A DNA stretch of 64,000 bases from Arcuatula senhousia (GCA_963971305.1 OZ020305.1:10449001-10513000); one strand, 5' to 3'. Positions 46,501-56,067 are shown, numbered from the stretch's first letter. Translations and numbers: made by a program. The notes: a model not told the origin generated them from the letters alone.

Positions 46501-49500
46501 ACATTATTTAACATGAAATTATCGGATTTGTTTATCACTAACATAGAGGTTTATTTAGAAAAAAAAGGGGGGAGGGCCATCATATATATATATGATCATA
46601 ACTCATCAAAAAGTATATCACGCTGGTGGTTTAAATAAGTAAAAGTAAAATATGGTTACCTGTGTTTAAAATATTACATATGAAAAATTATTTACATTGA
46701 TTTTTAACAATTACAGTGTAAAATTTACAATCACTAACGCATTTGTACATGTATTGCAGAGAATACACACATATGCAGTTTTCGTTTCTGTCGCGCAAAA
46801 AGCATTTCATTTGTGCCTTTCCTTAGCCAACAATCTTTTTCAAATATTATTTTTGTTCGTTTGCCATTTATGTTCTAGATCCAGAAGGGGGCAGTTGTTT
46901 AAAATTCTGAAGCAGATTTGAAACATATACATAACACATTTCCATAGGCCATGTGGACGACAGTATCGACAGTGACCATTATTTCACATCGACGTCACAT
47001 GTGTTAAACATTTCTTGAATTAGCCAGATTGAATGCATTTTACAAGTTTTTCTAATTCTCAAAGACTTAACAGAAATGATGGAAAAGCTAGTGTGGTATT
47101 ATGGAGCAATCACATTTTTTTATCCACAAGAAAGTTCACATTTTCTGAAAATAAAAAGGCAAGATGAAGAAAAATCCATGCCCCCCATAAAAATCTAATG
47201 GTTGCCCCCTTAGTTAATAGCAGCGTCAATAAAAATGAAGCACAATGTATCATACAAGTAATATAATGAGACAAAAAACTTTACTTTTACCTATAATTTA
47301 GTGTTGAATTTGTTCTTAATTATTTGGCTATAGTTGCAGAATTTTACAAAAGGAAAAATAAACTTTTGAAGGAAAATGGAAACTTTATATCATGTAAAAC
47401 ACTTGACTTCAGTCTTAAAAAATATACTGCTTTTTGGTTTTCAAAAGTACACGGCTCCTGGGAGAATATGTACATTGAACACAATGAAAACATTTGCCTG
47501 CTTGTATGTACGTGTATGTCTTTTTTCTTTGACATTAAGGAATATTAATGCAAATTTCCAAGATTGATTTTTAAATTGAATAAGTTTCAAGTGCCTTGTA
47601 CATTTATATTCGGCGGCCCAGGAAGACATTGCTCCTATGATGATTAATTTTAAATCCTGTATTTGCACTGGAATACTCAACTGAAAGAAACTTTTTTGTC
47701 ATTAACTTTTCAAACTTGTTTTCTGTGATGACCTGGTTTTACCCACTTACTGAAATGCCTGTACCAAGTAAAGACAATTGTGAACTGATCTTTCTAGTTA
47801 AGATTTATGGCGTTTCAGACTTACTATATTTGCAAATATAAGCTTTAAATTGGAACGTATGTGCCATGACTAAAGAAAGGAAAAGCATTATAAAACACGT
47901 ATTATGACAGTTAATTTGGCTTGCATAATATTTAAGATTGGTGCAGACAATTGCAAACACCAAATGTACATTCGACCTGACATTTAAGAAAAAAGAAATA
48001 GACGATAAAGAGATGTGGAATAAGTGTATGCAACACAACCAACATTAAAGAAACAGCAATTTAAAAAATCCGATGGAAAACAGCCAGCAGTCTTCAACAT
48101 GACCAGAGGTCACTGCTCGCCGTCTTGCATTGGCCCAAGACTACAAATATAATACATGAGATTCAAACAAATCCCTAGATTATCAACGAGAGACCTATTT
48201 CTTGACATAAAAAACCAAAAAACAGATAGTTGACAAGGACAAACAAAAACTTTGACAAGGATTCCTGGCTTAAGACAGGTACATATAAAATGTGGCGGGG
48301 TTAAACCACTTTTTTGGGCCAAACCTTCCCCTATTATCTATCTTGTACAAAGCACAAAAAAATAACACACTTTAAAAAAAATCAAACCGATAAAAGTTCA
48401 ATTGACCAAGAGAGAGAGAACCTGAGACAATAGTACTATACGAGAACAACGAGACGTTAAGGAACTCTCTTGAGAACACTCACAGTTACTGACAAAACAC
48501 TGACAAAACGAACAAGATTACATGTATCAGTGGGTAACGACACACTTTTCTAAGACTATATATAACATGAGATAACTTTTATAGGGAAAAGTAATCTGTT
48601 TCCTAATTTACAAATACCAAAGCGCGGGTCCTCAATGAGATTTAATGTCCATCACACATAGTATTACGAAAGGATATAAAAATCCTAGTAACCAACAAAA
48701 TCAAGAGGACACACAGTACAATACAGGAGAGACGAAAACTACGTGAATTTCTCAAAAATGAGAAATACTTAAATTGAAATCTTGCAATCGGATGTATGTA
48801 TATGCAGTAATAGCTTCTTCGATATACACAAACTGATTACGTTCTGTTTGTGACAACTTTGAAAGCCTGTAAAAGACCAGTTCGCATAGCTTAATACTTA
48901 AAACAATTGTAGACAAAAAACTTATGGTACTGTTCACATTTAAAAGGCGTTATTAAGAACAAGTTTTTGCAAAAATCAGAGAAATTTCTTTTTCACAAAT
49001 CAAAATCATAGATTCACCGTCTTTGGTTTTGTTTTAGAATTATGTGATATCTAAAACTTTATTTACATACTATTTTGAAATAATAAATGACAGACCATCT
49101 AGAAAAATGTAATTTACCATTAATGTACAACTATTAGCCTGATATAAAGCTGAATTTTCAAATAAATCAAGAAAATACATAAGCAAGTAATCGAGTTTTT
49201 GGGTGCACTCGACATGTTTTTTATTGTGAAGGTGATTAGTATCTAAAACATATCGGATTAACGGAAATTTCCGTGAAATATATATATCTTTTCTATCCAT
49301 GTCATGTTTCAAAATGAATGAATACTTTATGAATACAAGAGAATTTTTGAATTTTACACATTGATTTTAAAGCTCTTGCCTTAAATACTGTTTTCGGCAT
49401 ATATAATTTCAAAAATATCGTAGCATCTTTGATAAATGAAATACGGAAGTAGGTGTTTGCTGATTTTTATGCAGAATTTATGTATTTTGAATCCAAAATT

Positions 49501-52500
49501 TCTTTTGTCAGGGAGTTTATTCTCTATAGGTTCATGCTTTTATGTAAAACAATGAAGGTTTTTGTAAAAAATGTTTTAAAAACAGACAATTATTGACATT
49601 TTCAATCGGAAATAGACATTTTTCGAAAGCGACTTTTGTAGATATATCTTTCCTTTTTTCCTTAAAAAACTTACTTTTGCAAAAAACTGCACCGTACGAC
49701 TTTTTGACGACCAAGCTAAATTCAAAGAATAATCATTTTTCTACAAATGTGCCAAATTTCAGCTGTATGTTATGAAGTGAAATTAAACTCTCTTAATAAT
49801 CGACTTTATTGAAGTTTGTCACCGCACTATATTCTGAACGCAGAATAGACTTGAAGTTGAGCATTGGAGTATAGAAGTAAACTATACTTATATGTCATTT
49901 GTGTCGCCTAAAAATGTGTAAAAACACGAAAAAAAAAAAAAAATAACGATTGAAAATATAATGCCCTACATTATTTCTACATTTCGACTTAAACTTTTAT
50001 GTGAATTGAAAATCCGGGTTATCAAAGATAAGTGGGAGGTATACATACATACCGGCAACCAAATCATATTTCTTCCCGCCAAAAAATAACCTTTCACACT
50101 TCCGGTATTTGTTTTGCATGATGACTGAAATAGATATCAGTAATGCTGTTTGTTACATATGGAATAAAGTATTTTAATCTGAAAAAAAAGTCAGTAAGTT
50201 TATTGCATTCGTATCCGTAACCCCAAACCTCAGACCAGTACAGGTATATTTTCATACGAGAGACCTATTCTCGAATATATATTCTAGATGTATACACAGG
50301 GACTTGTTCCCCTCTATTAATATTTTGTTAGAGTCAATGTGCGGTACGAAAAAAAACATTTTTTTTCGTACCGCACATTTACTATAACAAAATATTGATA
50401 GAGGGGAGCAAGTCCCTCTGATGTATACTTAGATTCACCCTGTAGTCGATTGTATAACGATTCGTATGTTGCATAATAGGATGTAAAATAGTTCGTCATG
50501 AGGATTGATTTTATTGCCAGAGTCTGTGTAAAATTTTATCAATGATCAATTGAAAAAAAATACCGAAAAGTCACCATCCGGTGCATTATCGCGCTATAAT
50601 AGCTATCACTGCAGTTTAATTTCTTATATAACTGCGCGAACTATTTTTCTCTCAGCAGCATAATATACACAACAGATTGAACTTTTCAAGATATGTTATT
50701 TTTTTCATCGTTTTATCGTTTTGGCAACTCTCTACTTATGTATTTATGAACCATGCAAACATTTTGCGATCTTAATGATATAATTTCACGTGTAATTAAT
50801 TTAAAATTATCAACAAGGCATTGAACTCGTGATGTTATTTTATGAAAACAAGATGGCTGGATCAATTCGTTCTTCGTTCCATGTGCATGTACACAACCTG
50901 TTTGAGAGACACCAGTAATACTTTGACTTGGGGCTCAACGGAATAATTTAACTATTAAAAATTTCTTTTTCCGGAATACCCTACACTACAGACTACGTTT
51001 GCAAAGGCGGATCTAGGACCGGCGTACCGGGCGCCCCCTCCCCCGTTTGACAAAAACTGTATGAAACAAGAGGTCCCAGAAGGTTTTTTTTTATATTGCG
51101 AGCCCCCCGTTTGAAAATGTCTAGATCCGCCACAGGTTTGGGGGGGGGGTAACTCCAAGTATTTTTGTGCGGCCCAGAAGTTATATACCCACCCTATTCA
51201 TATATTGGTCTGCTTAAAAAAGACAACCAATCATGTATTTTTAATGCATTTGAAATTACACAGAATATGCTTAAACTTTATCAAATGCCTGTTAAGGTTA
51301 CAAGGAGGCAAAATGTGGATGCTCAGTCACTCTTTTCCTATTGATATACATGTACGACATTTGTGAAAAGTATACCTTATCATATTTACTACATTGAAAT
51401 TTTCAACCTTTTAAAGTAGACCCTTTTGGGCCGCACATATGTACCTACCTTTATAATTGAAGTTTTACCCCCCCCCTTTCCGTGCTACAGACAGTTAAAA
51501 TTTCCCAAAATTAACATTTGAGCAACGACTCGTTGAACGAGGATTGTTTTTAGTCCAGATAATAATCCGGTCTTTCTGGGATTTTTGTCATTTTGACTTT
51601 TTCAGATCCACATAGTGGTAGGCAGCCAAACGTCAAAATTATAAAAGGCTTTCAAGACCCTTTTGAGCTTAGCTGGGTGGCCTGTCCTATCAACATTTTG
51701 TCAGTTTGCAATGCAAAAAAAAACAGTAGTAGGTGCACCTCATGATACTATGCAATCGTATGCTTTGAAATTAGCTGTAACCTGTTCTTCCAGACGAATG
51801 GCCACCTACAAAAGGATCATTCAATTCCCATATTGTTTTATAACTAGAAAGTGCCATAAAAACATATTGGTACGGTTTGTTCAAATGATGCTTATAACAA
51901 TGAATGAATCCCTTCAACCTTATCTTTCATTCTAGTATGGTAGGTATTACTATGATGCTAAATGCATTATGCATGTTTCAGAATCATACTCAATGTTACT
52001 CAAACATCGTGACAGCTGCATTTTAGCACAACTAAATAGAATGGTAATCATGACAGTACATGATAAATATTGGCATGAATAGTTGTCAAACTGTCTGTTC
52101 TGGCTCACTTTTAGCAATGTTAATTTTATGGATAAATCTGTGTTGTGAATATACTTTGTGGATACCTCGTAATAGTTTTTGTAATAAAATTAGTCAATTA
52201 TTAAGCTAAATTATGTCATTATAGTGTTACTAGACCAATTAGCAAAATTAATGTATGGTCAATTTTGTTTTTGATGGGTCAGTTAAGAGTTTACATTTTA
52301 ATAGTGTGTTGGATGTTATTTTTAATCAATGTTATTTGTTTATTTAATTTCGTATTGATGCGATATATTTTTCTTGTAGACTTTTTAAACTAAGGTTTTC
52401 TATGTAAAAACCAGGAAATTGGTGTTTTTTGCCGGAATTGAAAATCTAGGTTATAAAATGAATTTCGCGCGGGCGGCATCGGCGGCGGCGGGCGGGCGGG

Positions 52501-54866
52501 ATAGCGGGTTCGACCGGGGCAGAAAAAATCGTTACGGGTTTCCCGTCAGCATATTGACATAGCTTTTGCTTGTAATATATTTTTGTTGTATTATTTTTAT
52601 GTTTTTTTTTGTTTAGTTTTTTAATGTTTAGTTTACAGTTTAAGCAAGGGGGCCCATATTGTATAATTCGATTTCATGTGCGTTACTCTCATACTTCCTG
52701 TTAAACTAGATCCGAACATTTATTTTAATACTTTTAATATTTGAAATATTCAACTTGTGACCGAACAACCTTAACAATTCACTCTTGAGTTAATCGCACT
52801 CGTGAATTCTTTGGTTGTTCGGTCACTTGTTGAATATTTCCTCAAATTTGGAATCATTCGTTAGTTATACAATAAATAAGGTAGATCAATCTAAATACTT
52901 AGTTCTTCATTGTGTTGTTGACATAACAATTTTTGGTTAATATGTCTCAAAAAAGTCACCAAAATTTGTTTTTGTATTTTCTTTTGCAAGAACAGATAGT
53001 GTTAGTGTGTTTAGTGGATTTAAATATAACTAGTACTTGGATGAAATTCCTCATTCGACACAAACAAGATGATTAAAACGTTATTTCCAAATACAAAAAC
53101 TACATTTAACTATTAAACAAAATTTAAGGTATATTTATTTAAGAAATGAATAGTATTAATCTATTCGTCGCTTCTATTTATTCCGGCATTATGTTTCTAA
53201 TGAAGAATGCATTGGAATCCAAGTCGATTTATAGATTTTCAAAATCCCCTTTTGATAATCAGCCAATCGTGCATCACTTCCGTTCGATTTGATAAAAAAC
53301 GTAAAAAATTGTGAAATCTTCATAAAACATATGAGAATATAAACTTACAAGTTATATTTTGCAACCATGCAGGGTACGGATGGAAAGGAAAATCATTTGC
53401 CAGTTGTAAAACAGCTTCAAATTTATAAGAAATAAAGAAAAAGAGACAAATAAATAAATTTTGAAGGGAGTGGGTGAAGTTTTGCCAAGATGGCGGCTTT
53501 CCTCCTTTGTGGGTATTAAAGATTAGGAGGTCTATCTTTTAAGTCAATATCAATGACCACAATTCAAGCCCCTGTGATAACAACCTAGATTTTCTTAATT
53601 CCAGACAAAAACACCCTACAACTTTCTGGTTTTATTAGTAATTGCTGTTGATTCATAAGATATTTGACGAGGGAATTAAAGTACATACTGGGCCACAAAA
53701 TGCCCTAAGGTTAAATCTGTCTTTCTTGGCCGTAAATTATTTGTCTCACTATATTGACCATAAATATATTTCGATATCGTTAAGATATGTGGATGTCTCT
53801 CCGATCCATATTTGTCTCATGGTGGGGATATTAAATAATTGTATAGGGTCTTTTGTCAACAACACAATGAAGAACTAAGTATATCATCCTTATCATACAA
53901 TATTCACAAAGCAAATAATGATATATGAAAATCCTTAACAAAATATTCAAAGTACTTAAATAATTAACAGAAAGTATGTGACTGATGCACATGAATTCGA
54001 ATCTTACAATATAGGACCCCATGCTAAAATTGTAAAACTTAACATTAAAAACGGTAACCCTCCAAAAAATACAACAAAAATATACTACAAACAAAAAACT
54101 ATGACAATAAGCTGCTGGGAAACCCGTTACGAACTTTTTCTGTCCCGGCTGAAACGCGAAATCTACATTAAATAACCCAAATTTTCACAATTTTGACCAA
54201 AAACATCAACTTCCTGTTTTTTTATTTAGGAAACTGTCGTTTAAACATGACTGATTAAAGAACAGTCTACAAGAAAAAAGATATCGCATCAATACAAAAT
54301 TAAACAAACAAATAATATTAATTAAAAAAAACAGCGCACCATGTAAACTCTTAACTGACACATCAAAATCTAAATTGACCATATATTAATTTTGCAAATT
54401 GGTCTAGTAACACTAAAATGACCTAATTAAGTTATTAATTGGCTAAATTAATTAAAAAAACGAATACGAGGTATCCACAAAGTATATTTACAACGTTTCT
54501 CCATAGGATTAGCATTGCTAAAAGTGAGCCAGAACAGACAGTTTGACAACTATTCATGCCAATATTTTTCTATATTTTTTGTGTGTTACATTTTTGTCTT
54601 TGAAATCTCTTATTTTTATGTGAGATTATCATCAATAGTTAAGTAGCAAATTATCGAACATGTCATAATTCTATTGGTATAAAAGTATATAGACCTTTCC
54701 CTTTTAAGGAATTTACATTCTACTTTGCGGTTTATATATATAGGTTGTGTCGCGTACACATATTCCACATCTCAGTGCTTTTTATACTTACCCATATCCC
54801 TACACCAAGACAAAGAACAAAGTATAATCCAATAGTCACAATATCTGCCCAATGTAAATTTTGCAT
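28357..54866 (-). CDS. Gene B: SLC5/SGLT-family sodium-solute symporter, complete, 15 exons
   Basis: Predicted plasma-membrane symporter that couples inward sodium movement to uptake of a sugar or similar solute. Exons join in order at 54866-54792, 50124-50053, 45775-45671, 45323-45264, 44931-44827, 44336-44231, 42911-42831, 41566-41358, 39061-38926, 37686-37579, 36910-36760, 35215-35047, 33782-33567, 33054-32898 and 28562-28357. All introns are GT-AG on the minus strand and phases agree throughout, giving 1956 nt (651 residues plus TAG). Family motifs in order: [66 protein letters not shown], and a final helix ending GFFH, as in SGLTs that carry a 14th helix. The linker before that helix is strongly acidic. 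The start is the only in-frame ATG after an upstream TAA. Splicing is inferred from sequence, not from transcripts. The solute is not assigned. Confidence 0.92.
28972..29300 (+). repeat. 5' end of a GGCTCCCAGGAGCC element
   Basis: AGAGGCTCCCAGGAGCCTGA then ATCGCTCACTTG, the same beginning as the complete element at 62428. Continuity with the array at 31100 is likely but interrupted by unrelated DNA. Confidence 0.7.
31100..32812 (+). repeat. Three-unit tandem array of the GGCTCCCAGGAGCC element body, with terminal hairpin
   Basis: GGCCATGTTT lies at 31481, 31963 and 32638; after removing the nested MITE the steps are about 482 and 467. Each unit has TTTTGAGTTATTTGC-like, GTTCTATTTTTAGCCAC and GAGGAGTTAACGTTTTC blocks. 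It ends with GGACGCCAAGTGATGACAAA and a hairpin at 32783-32811. Confidence 0.85.
32028..32235. mobile_element. TA-flanked hairpin MITE, CTGTGG family, copy 2
   Basis: TA at 32026-32027 and 32236-32237. Ends CTGTGGATTCATTTATTTTC and GAAACCACAG; inner arms TTTTCGTGG / CCACGAAAA. Inserted inside the tandem array, so it is younger than the array. Confidence 0.85.
32898..33054 (-). CDS. Gene B exon 14 (acidic cytoplasmic linker)
   Basis: 157 bp: [15 protein letters not shown], then a strongly acidic run ([14 protein letters not shown], later [11 protein letters not shown]). SGLTs have an acidic, poorly conserved linker here after LYRLCWSLRNS. If the donor is not spliced, the frame stops at once (GGT AAA TAA), giving a protein without the last helix. 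Confidence 0.88.
33567..33782 (-). CDS. Gene B exon 13
   Basis: 216 bp, 72 codons in phase 0: [26 protein letters not shown], a helix [17 protein letters not shown] and PPRPKEK. GAFWGL and HYLYF-like motifs are typical of the SGLT C-terminal third. Confidence 0.94.
33896..34190 (+). mobile_element. 5'-truncated PLE tail (subfamily b)
   Basis: Starts at CTGGATTTGACCAACACTTA and runs through GGCAACGTGACGGGTGTGCT, GTTATGTGTGTGTGTG and GCCGGTTTTGTCTTTGTCTT to CACCTTTGC. Very close to 27830-28085. In gene B intron 12. Confidence 0.9.
34364..34854. mobile_element. Palindromic element with about 160-bp inverted arms
   Basis: TATACTCTGCAAAAAAAGTT with ACGCATAGATAGAAAATTCC on the left is mirrored by GGAATTTTCTATCTATGGGT and AACTTTTTGTGAAAAGTATA on the right. 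Left arm 34364-34525, right arm 34690-34854. TA flanks both sides. No coding in the loop. Confidence 0.85.
35047..35215 (-). CDS. Gene B exon 12
   Basis: 169 bp encoding a helix with [20 protein letters not shown], then [15 protein letters not shown] and ARTSEQ. Gln of NYLQ kept. Confidence 0.93.
35570..35692 (+). mobile_element. PLE tail fragment (subfamily a, decayed)
   Basis: GTGTTTTGCGTTTC, GTTCTTGTTCACGTTTGCCG and GAAAGCCCCATTGGTGCCTC align with the subfamily a tail. Confidence 0.6.
35900..35995. repeat. Hairpin with GAGGGCCAACGGCCCGAGG centre
   Basis: CATATGCTGTATTTACCC and CACCTATATCACACCGAGGG pair with CCCGAGGTATGATATAGGTC and TTAATACAGCATGTG. The centre GGGCCAACGGCCC is also self-complementary. 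Confidence 0.8.
36050..36145 (+). repeat. Minisatellite GGTGCGATATAGGGTAA
   Basis: About five imperfect 17-20 bp units: GGGTGCGATTTAGGGTATGC, GGGTGCGATATAGGGTAAG, GGTGCGCTATAGG and GGGTGCGAAATAGG. Confidence 0.85.
36365..36690 (+). repeat. GACGAAACGCGCGTCAGGCG repeat, single copy
   Basis: CCCCGAGGTTAGCCTGCTCC, TTTGAGTTGGAGAAAACATC and GACGAAACGCGCGTCAGGCG in the same order as 15860-16540. In gene B intron 11. Confidence 0.9.
36760..36910 (-). CDS. Gene B exon 11
   Basis: 151 bp with [20 protein letters not shown], the presumed Na2-site helix. Split codons on both sides match gene A. Confidence 0.93.
37015..37315 (+). repeat. Diverged copy of the GACGAAACGCG repeat
   Basis: Same block order with many changes: GTTGTCCTGCTTCGCAATCA, TGATGAGTCTCTAATAGAC, CGTCAAGCGTAACAAAATG. 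Older than the neighbouring copy. Confidence 0.75.
37579..37686 (-). CDS. Gene B exon 10
   Basis: 108 bp, [20 protein letters not shown] then [17 protein letters not shown]. All cysteines of the outer loop are shared with gene A. Confidence 0.93.
38813..38905 (-). repeat. Partial duplicate of gene B exon 9 end and donor
   Basis: About 93 bp repeating the exon end and donor region of 38906-38998 (shared TCATCCCGGGAAATATAACC and GTTATNATATAGTTT). The copied donor has weakened from AGGTAAAA to ATGTTAAA, so it is probably not used. It lies downstream of the real donor. Confidence 0.8.
38926..39061 (-). CDS. Gene B exon 9
   Basis: 136 bp: [39 protein letters not shown]. Lys of GYLK kept. The donor end is followed by a partial duplicate at about 38813-38905. 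Confidence 0.93.
39500..39842 (-). mobile_element. tRNA-derived SINE
   Basis: The minus strand starts AGAGAACCGGTAGTGTAGTG then GTTAATGCGTCGGAC, giving an A-box-like TAGTGTAGTGG, and a B box GGTTCGATCCTGG at 39786-39774, both at tRNA spacing. The body carries GAGTAGGCTCAATGGGGGCC. It does not fold as a real tRNA on inspection. In gene B intron 8. Confidence 0.75.
40069..41345. mobile_element. Terminal-inverted-repeat element of about 1.28 kb next to gene B exon 8
   Basis: TATACTCTCTCAAAAAAGAA plus ACGCAA at 40069-40094 is mirrored at 41345-41320. Size and TA-rich ends suggest a Tc1/mariner-type element, but I could not read a transposase in any frame. Contains GAGTAGGCTCAATGGGGGCC at about 40213, shared with the neighbouring SINE in opposite orientation. 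Confidence 0.75.
41358..41566 (-). CDS. Gene B exon 8
   Basis: 209 bp with [35 protein letters not shown] and FAWCADQ. The Thr of the family CTDQ is Ala here, while gene A keeps CTDQ. The terminal-inverted-repeat element at 40069-41345 ends only about a dozen bases past the donor. Confidence 0.94.
41580..42110 (-). mobile_element. PLE C-terminal fragment and tail on the minus strand
   Basis: The complement gives pieces such as [34 protein letters not shown] and ISQM, then GTTTATGTTTCTTCGGGCTG and CTGGTTTTGTCCCTGCC. Several frameshifts. In gene B intron 7. Confidence 0.7.
42543..42750 (-). repeat. GACGAAACGCG repeat, minus copy
   Basis: ACAAAGTTCCAGACAATGAA, CGCCTGACGCGCGTTTCGTC and GATCAACCTATGTCTGGGGT: complement of the copy at 36480-36680. 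Confidence 0.9.
42831..42911 (-). CDS. Gene B exon 7
   Basis: 81 bp matching gene A exon 7 in phase, encoding [20 protein letters not shown] and a short polar end. Acceptor AG at 42913-42912. Confidence 0.92.
43466..44070. mobile_element. TA-flanked element with CAGTTGAG ends and many AGAACTGTCA motifs
   Basis: TA at 43464-43465 and 44071-44072. Left end CAGTTGAGATCTGTTC with AACATCTCT, right end AGAGATGTTAGAACTGACCT with CAACTG, complementary. Inside, TGACAGTTCT-type motifs dominate the left half and AGAACTGTCA-type the right half, so the whole folds back. Short open frames inside are by-products. Confidence 0.75.
44231..44336 (-). CDS. Gene B exon 6 (single copy)
   Basis: 106 bp encoding [20 protein letters not shown] and a helix ending IYTII. 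Seven of 35 residues differ from gene A, mostly in the first helix half. No tandem array here. Confidence 0.93.
44827..44931 (-). CDS. Gene B exon 5
   Basis: 105 bp with [18 protein letters not shown] and an end reading NDVS (KDVS in gene A). Conserved membrane-edge motif of the family. Confidence 0.95.
45264..45323 (-). CDS. Gene B exon 4
   Basis: 60 bp: [10 protein letters not shown] then [10 protein letters not shown]. One residue different from gene A. GT-AG borders intact. Confidence 0.93.
45671..45775 (-). CDS. Gene B exon 3 (sugar-facing region)
   Basis: 105 bp encoding [20 protein letters not shown] and a segment ending AYEWH. At the two positions aligned with Gly82-His83 of human SGLT1 it has Q-K, where gene A has H-F. 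Asn78- and Glu102-equivalent residues are kept. Confidence 0.94.
45776..50052. other. Gene B intron 2
   Basis: 4.3-kb intron. Contains a dispersed repeat at 48057-48325 and long AT-rich stretches (45880-48050 and 48330-50040) in which I see no gene, RNA gene or transposon I can name. Confidence 0.5.
48057..48325 (+). repeat. Dispersed repeat with AAGGATTCCTGGCTTAAGAC
   Basis: Same order of blocks as 3055-3290: AAAACAGCCAGCAGTCTTCA, CTTGCATTGGCCCA, GATTCCTGGCTTAAGACAGG, GTGGCGGGGTTAAACC and TTTTGGGCCAAACC. Confidence 0.7.
50053..50124 (-). CDS. Gene B exon 2
   Basis: 72 bp. Encodes the same 24 residues as gene A exon 2 ([18 protein letters not shown]...). Acceptor AG at 50126-50125, donor GT at 50052-50051. 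Confidence 0.94.
50296..50419. mobile_element. 124-bp near-perfect palindrome with 9-bp target duplication
   Basis: GATGTATAC at 50287-50295 and 50420-50428 flanks the element. Arms: ACAGGGACTTGTTCCCCTCT / AGAGGGGAGCAAGTCCCTCT and GTGCGGTACGAAAAAAAA / TTTTTTTTCGTACCGCAC, with almost no loop. MITE-like. In gene B intron 1, about 170 bp upstream of exon 2. Confidence 0.85.
51005..51134. mobile_element. Small MITE with GGCGGATCTAG ends
   Basis: GGCGGATCTAG near 51005 mirrors CTAGATCCGCC near 51123. Body C-rich then G/T-rich. A degraded relative may lie near 30545-30670. Confidence 0.6.
52065..54567. mobile_element. 2.5-kb foldback element with inverted arms of about 500 bp
   Basis: Left arm 52065-52598 and right arm 54060-54567 are reverse complements along their length: outer AAATATTGGCATGAATAGTT / AACTATTCATGCCAATATTT, middle CAGTTAAGAGTTTACAT, inner ACGGGTTTCCC. 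The left arm has about 40 extra GC-rich bases (52468-52508). No transposase is readable in the 1.4-kb core. In gene B intron 1. Confidence 0.85.
52743..52840. repeat. Hairpin inside the foldback core
   Basis: 28-bp arms with two mismatches: TTGTGACCGAACAACC and GGTTGTTCGGTCACTT, around a loop that is itself partly palindromic (AATTCAC / GTGAATT). Confidence 0.85.
54792..54866 (-). CDS. Gene B exon 1 (start codon, first helix)
   Basis: 75 bp, 25 codons from [20 protein letters not shown] to GVGIW, donor GTAAG at 54791. An in-frame TAA about 50 bp upstream, with no ATG between, fixes the start. Confidence 0.92.
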
Positions 54867-55160
54867 TCTGTTTTTTTTTCTTTCTGAACGTTTTATATGT
54901 TCACAAATCGGTTTTTATATCATTTCATCCCTTTATATTAGGTGCTGTAACTTTATACATTTTATACGCTCTGTAATTTTTTAGATACCAAACATTATCC
55001 TCTTTCAATGTATTTACTCATGTAGAAAGCCTCTCTTTCATATGGTTGTAAAATACGGCGAACCATTACTTAAAAAACGGTCATCTACCACTCGATAAAA
55101 AATATTGTTACATAATAAATAGAAGAAATCACTAAATAAATCTAGAAGATGATGTAAGAA
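54867..55160 (-). promoter_or_regulatory. Gene B 5' flank sharing blocks with 19060-19245
   Basis: The A-rich pre-ATG stretch is shared with the 20.3- and 56.0-kb copies. Further upstream, TATGGTTGTAAAATACGG and a block ending ATTGTTACATAA at about 55000-55150 match 19070-19220 in gene A. Promoter role inferred from position and sharing. Confidence 0.45.
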
Positions 55161-55986
55161 GGAAGATTGCTTCTTCATTTTATCACATGAACAAAGCTTA
55201 AGTTAGATAAATTATTCAGTTTTTTTTTTGAAACGATGAAATATTTCCTCTTTTTGAGTTCTGCATAATATACCCCAATAATCTAAACTTCAACTTTTAT
55301 AATTTGATAAGAATAGGACAAATATTAGTATAAAACTCAAAAAGGAATATAAAAACATCACGAGAAAATCCTACATTACATAAATTGAGAACCAATATTC
55401 GAACGATTTAACAGAAAAATCAAGAGCCTCAGTAACCTTATACCAAGGCATTGTTTTGAAAATTATTTCAGTCTTATTTAGAGCTCTGTGCAGAGGAAAA
55501 GCCTGGCACCATTTTCAGTTTCATCCGCTAATTTGCGTCATGAATCAAGTAAATACCAGGGTATACATCATTACTTCTATACCTATATATTAGGATAGAA
55601 AATGAGATGTATTTTCTTAATAAGTGATTACAAACAAGAATTATGTTCAAATGTCCTGAACCATTTTACAGCTGTCATATGTATTTTCAATGATTTTTTC
55701 TGTTAGAACATGCTTACCTTTTTTTCACCTGACTAGGGACTAAAAAGCTGCAAAGAATAGAAAATCTGGAAATGCACCATAATGAACAGTATACTTAATG
55801 GGTACATGTTTCTCCGACGTCATTTAAAGATAATCGTTTCTATACAAATCATATCGTTACGCTTGTCTTTGAATCTCTTATTTGCATGTATAATGATGCC
55901 AATAAATCACACACAAATTATACAAATCCTTCGTATATTTTTTTTACATCCAACACTCTTTTATTTGGGAGACGTCTAATGCTTAC

Positions 55987-56067
55987 CCATAACCCCACAC
56001 CAAGACATAGAACAAAAATTAAGCCAATTCAAGTCACAATATCTAAATTACAATTTAAATCATGCAT
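55987..56067 (-). pseudogene. Dead first exon upstream of gene B (56.0 kb)
   Basis: The minus strand begins ATGCATGATTTAAATTG and aligns with the 75-bp first exon, but is 6 nt longer. A 3-nt insertion creates an in-frame TGA after DIVT. The donor (GGGTAAGC) is intact and the LCLGVG end is still readable. Could still act as a non-coding 5' exon. Confidence 0.8.

Noticed and set aside
50212..50245. Weak similarity to the SGLT first exon donor end (AACCCCAAACC..AGACCAGTAC)
   Set aside because: Too short and without the WADIVTI segment or donor; could be chance.
51663..51935. 90-codon plus-strand frame
   Set aside because: No family resemblance and near repeat-rich DNA; chance frame cannot be excluded.
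52460..52520. CpG-island-like GC-rich patch as a promoter
   Set aside because: Only about 40 bases long and lies inside one arm of a foldback element; better explained as a simple-sequence expansion.
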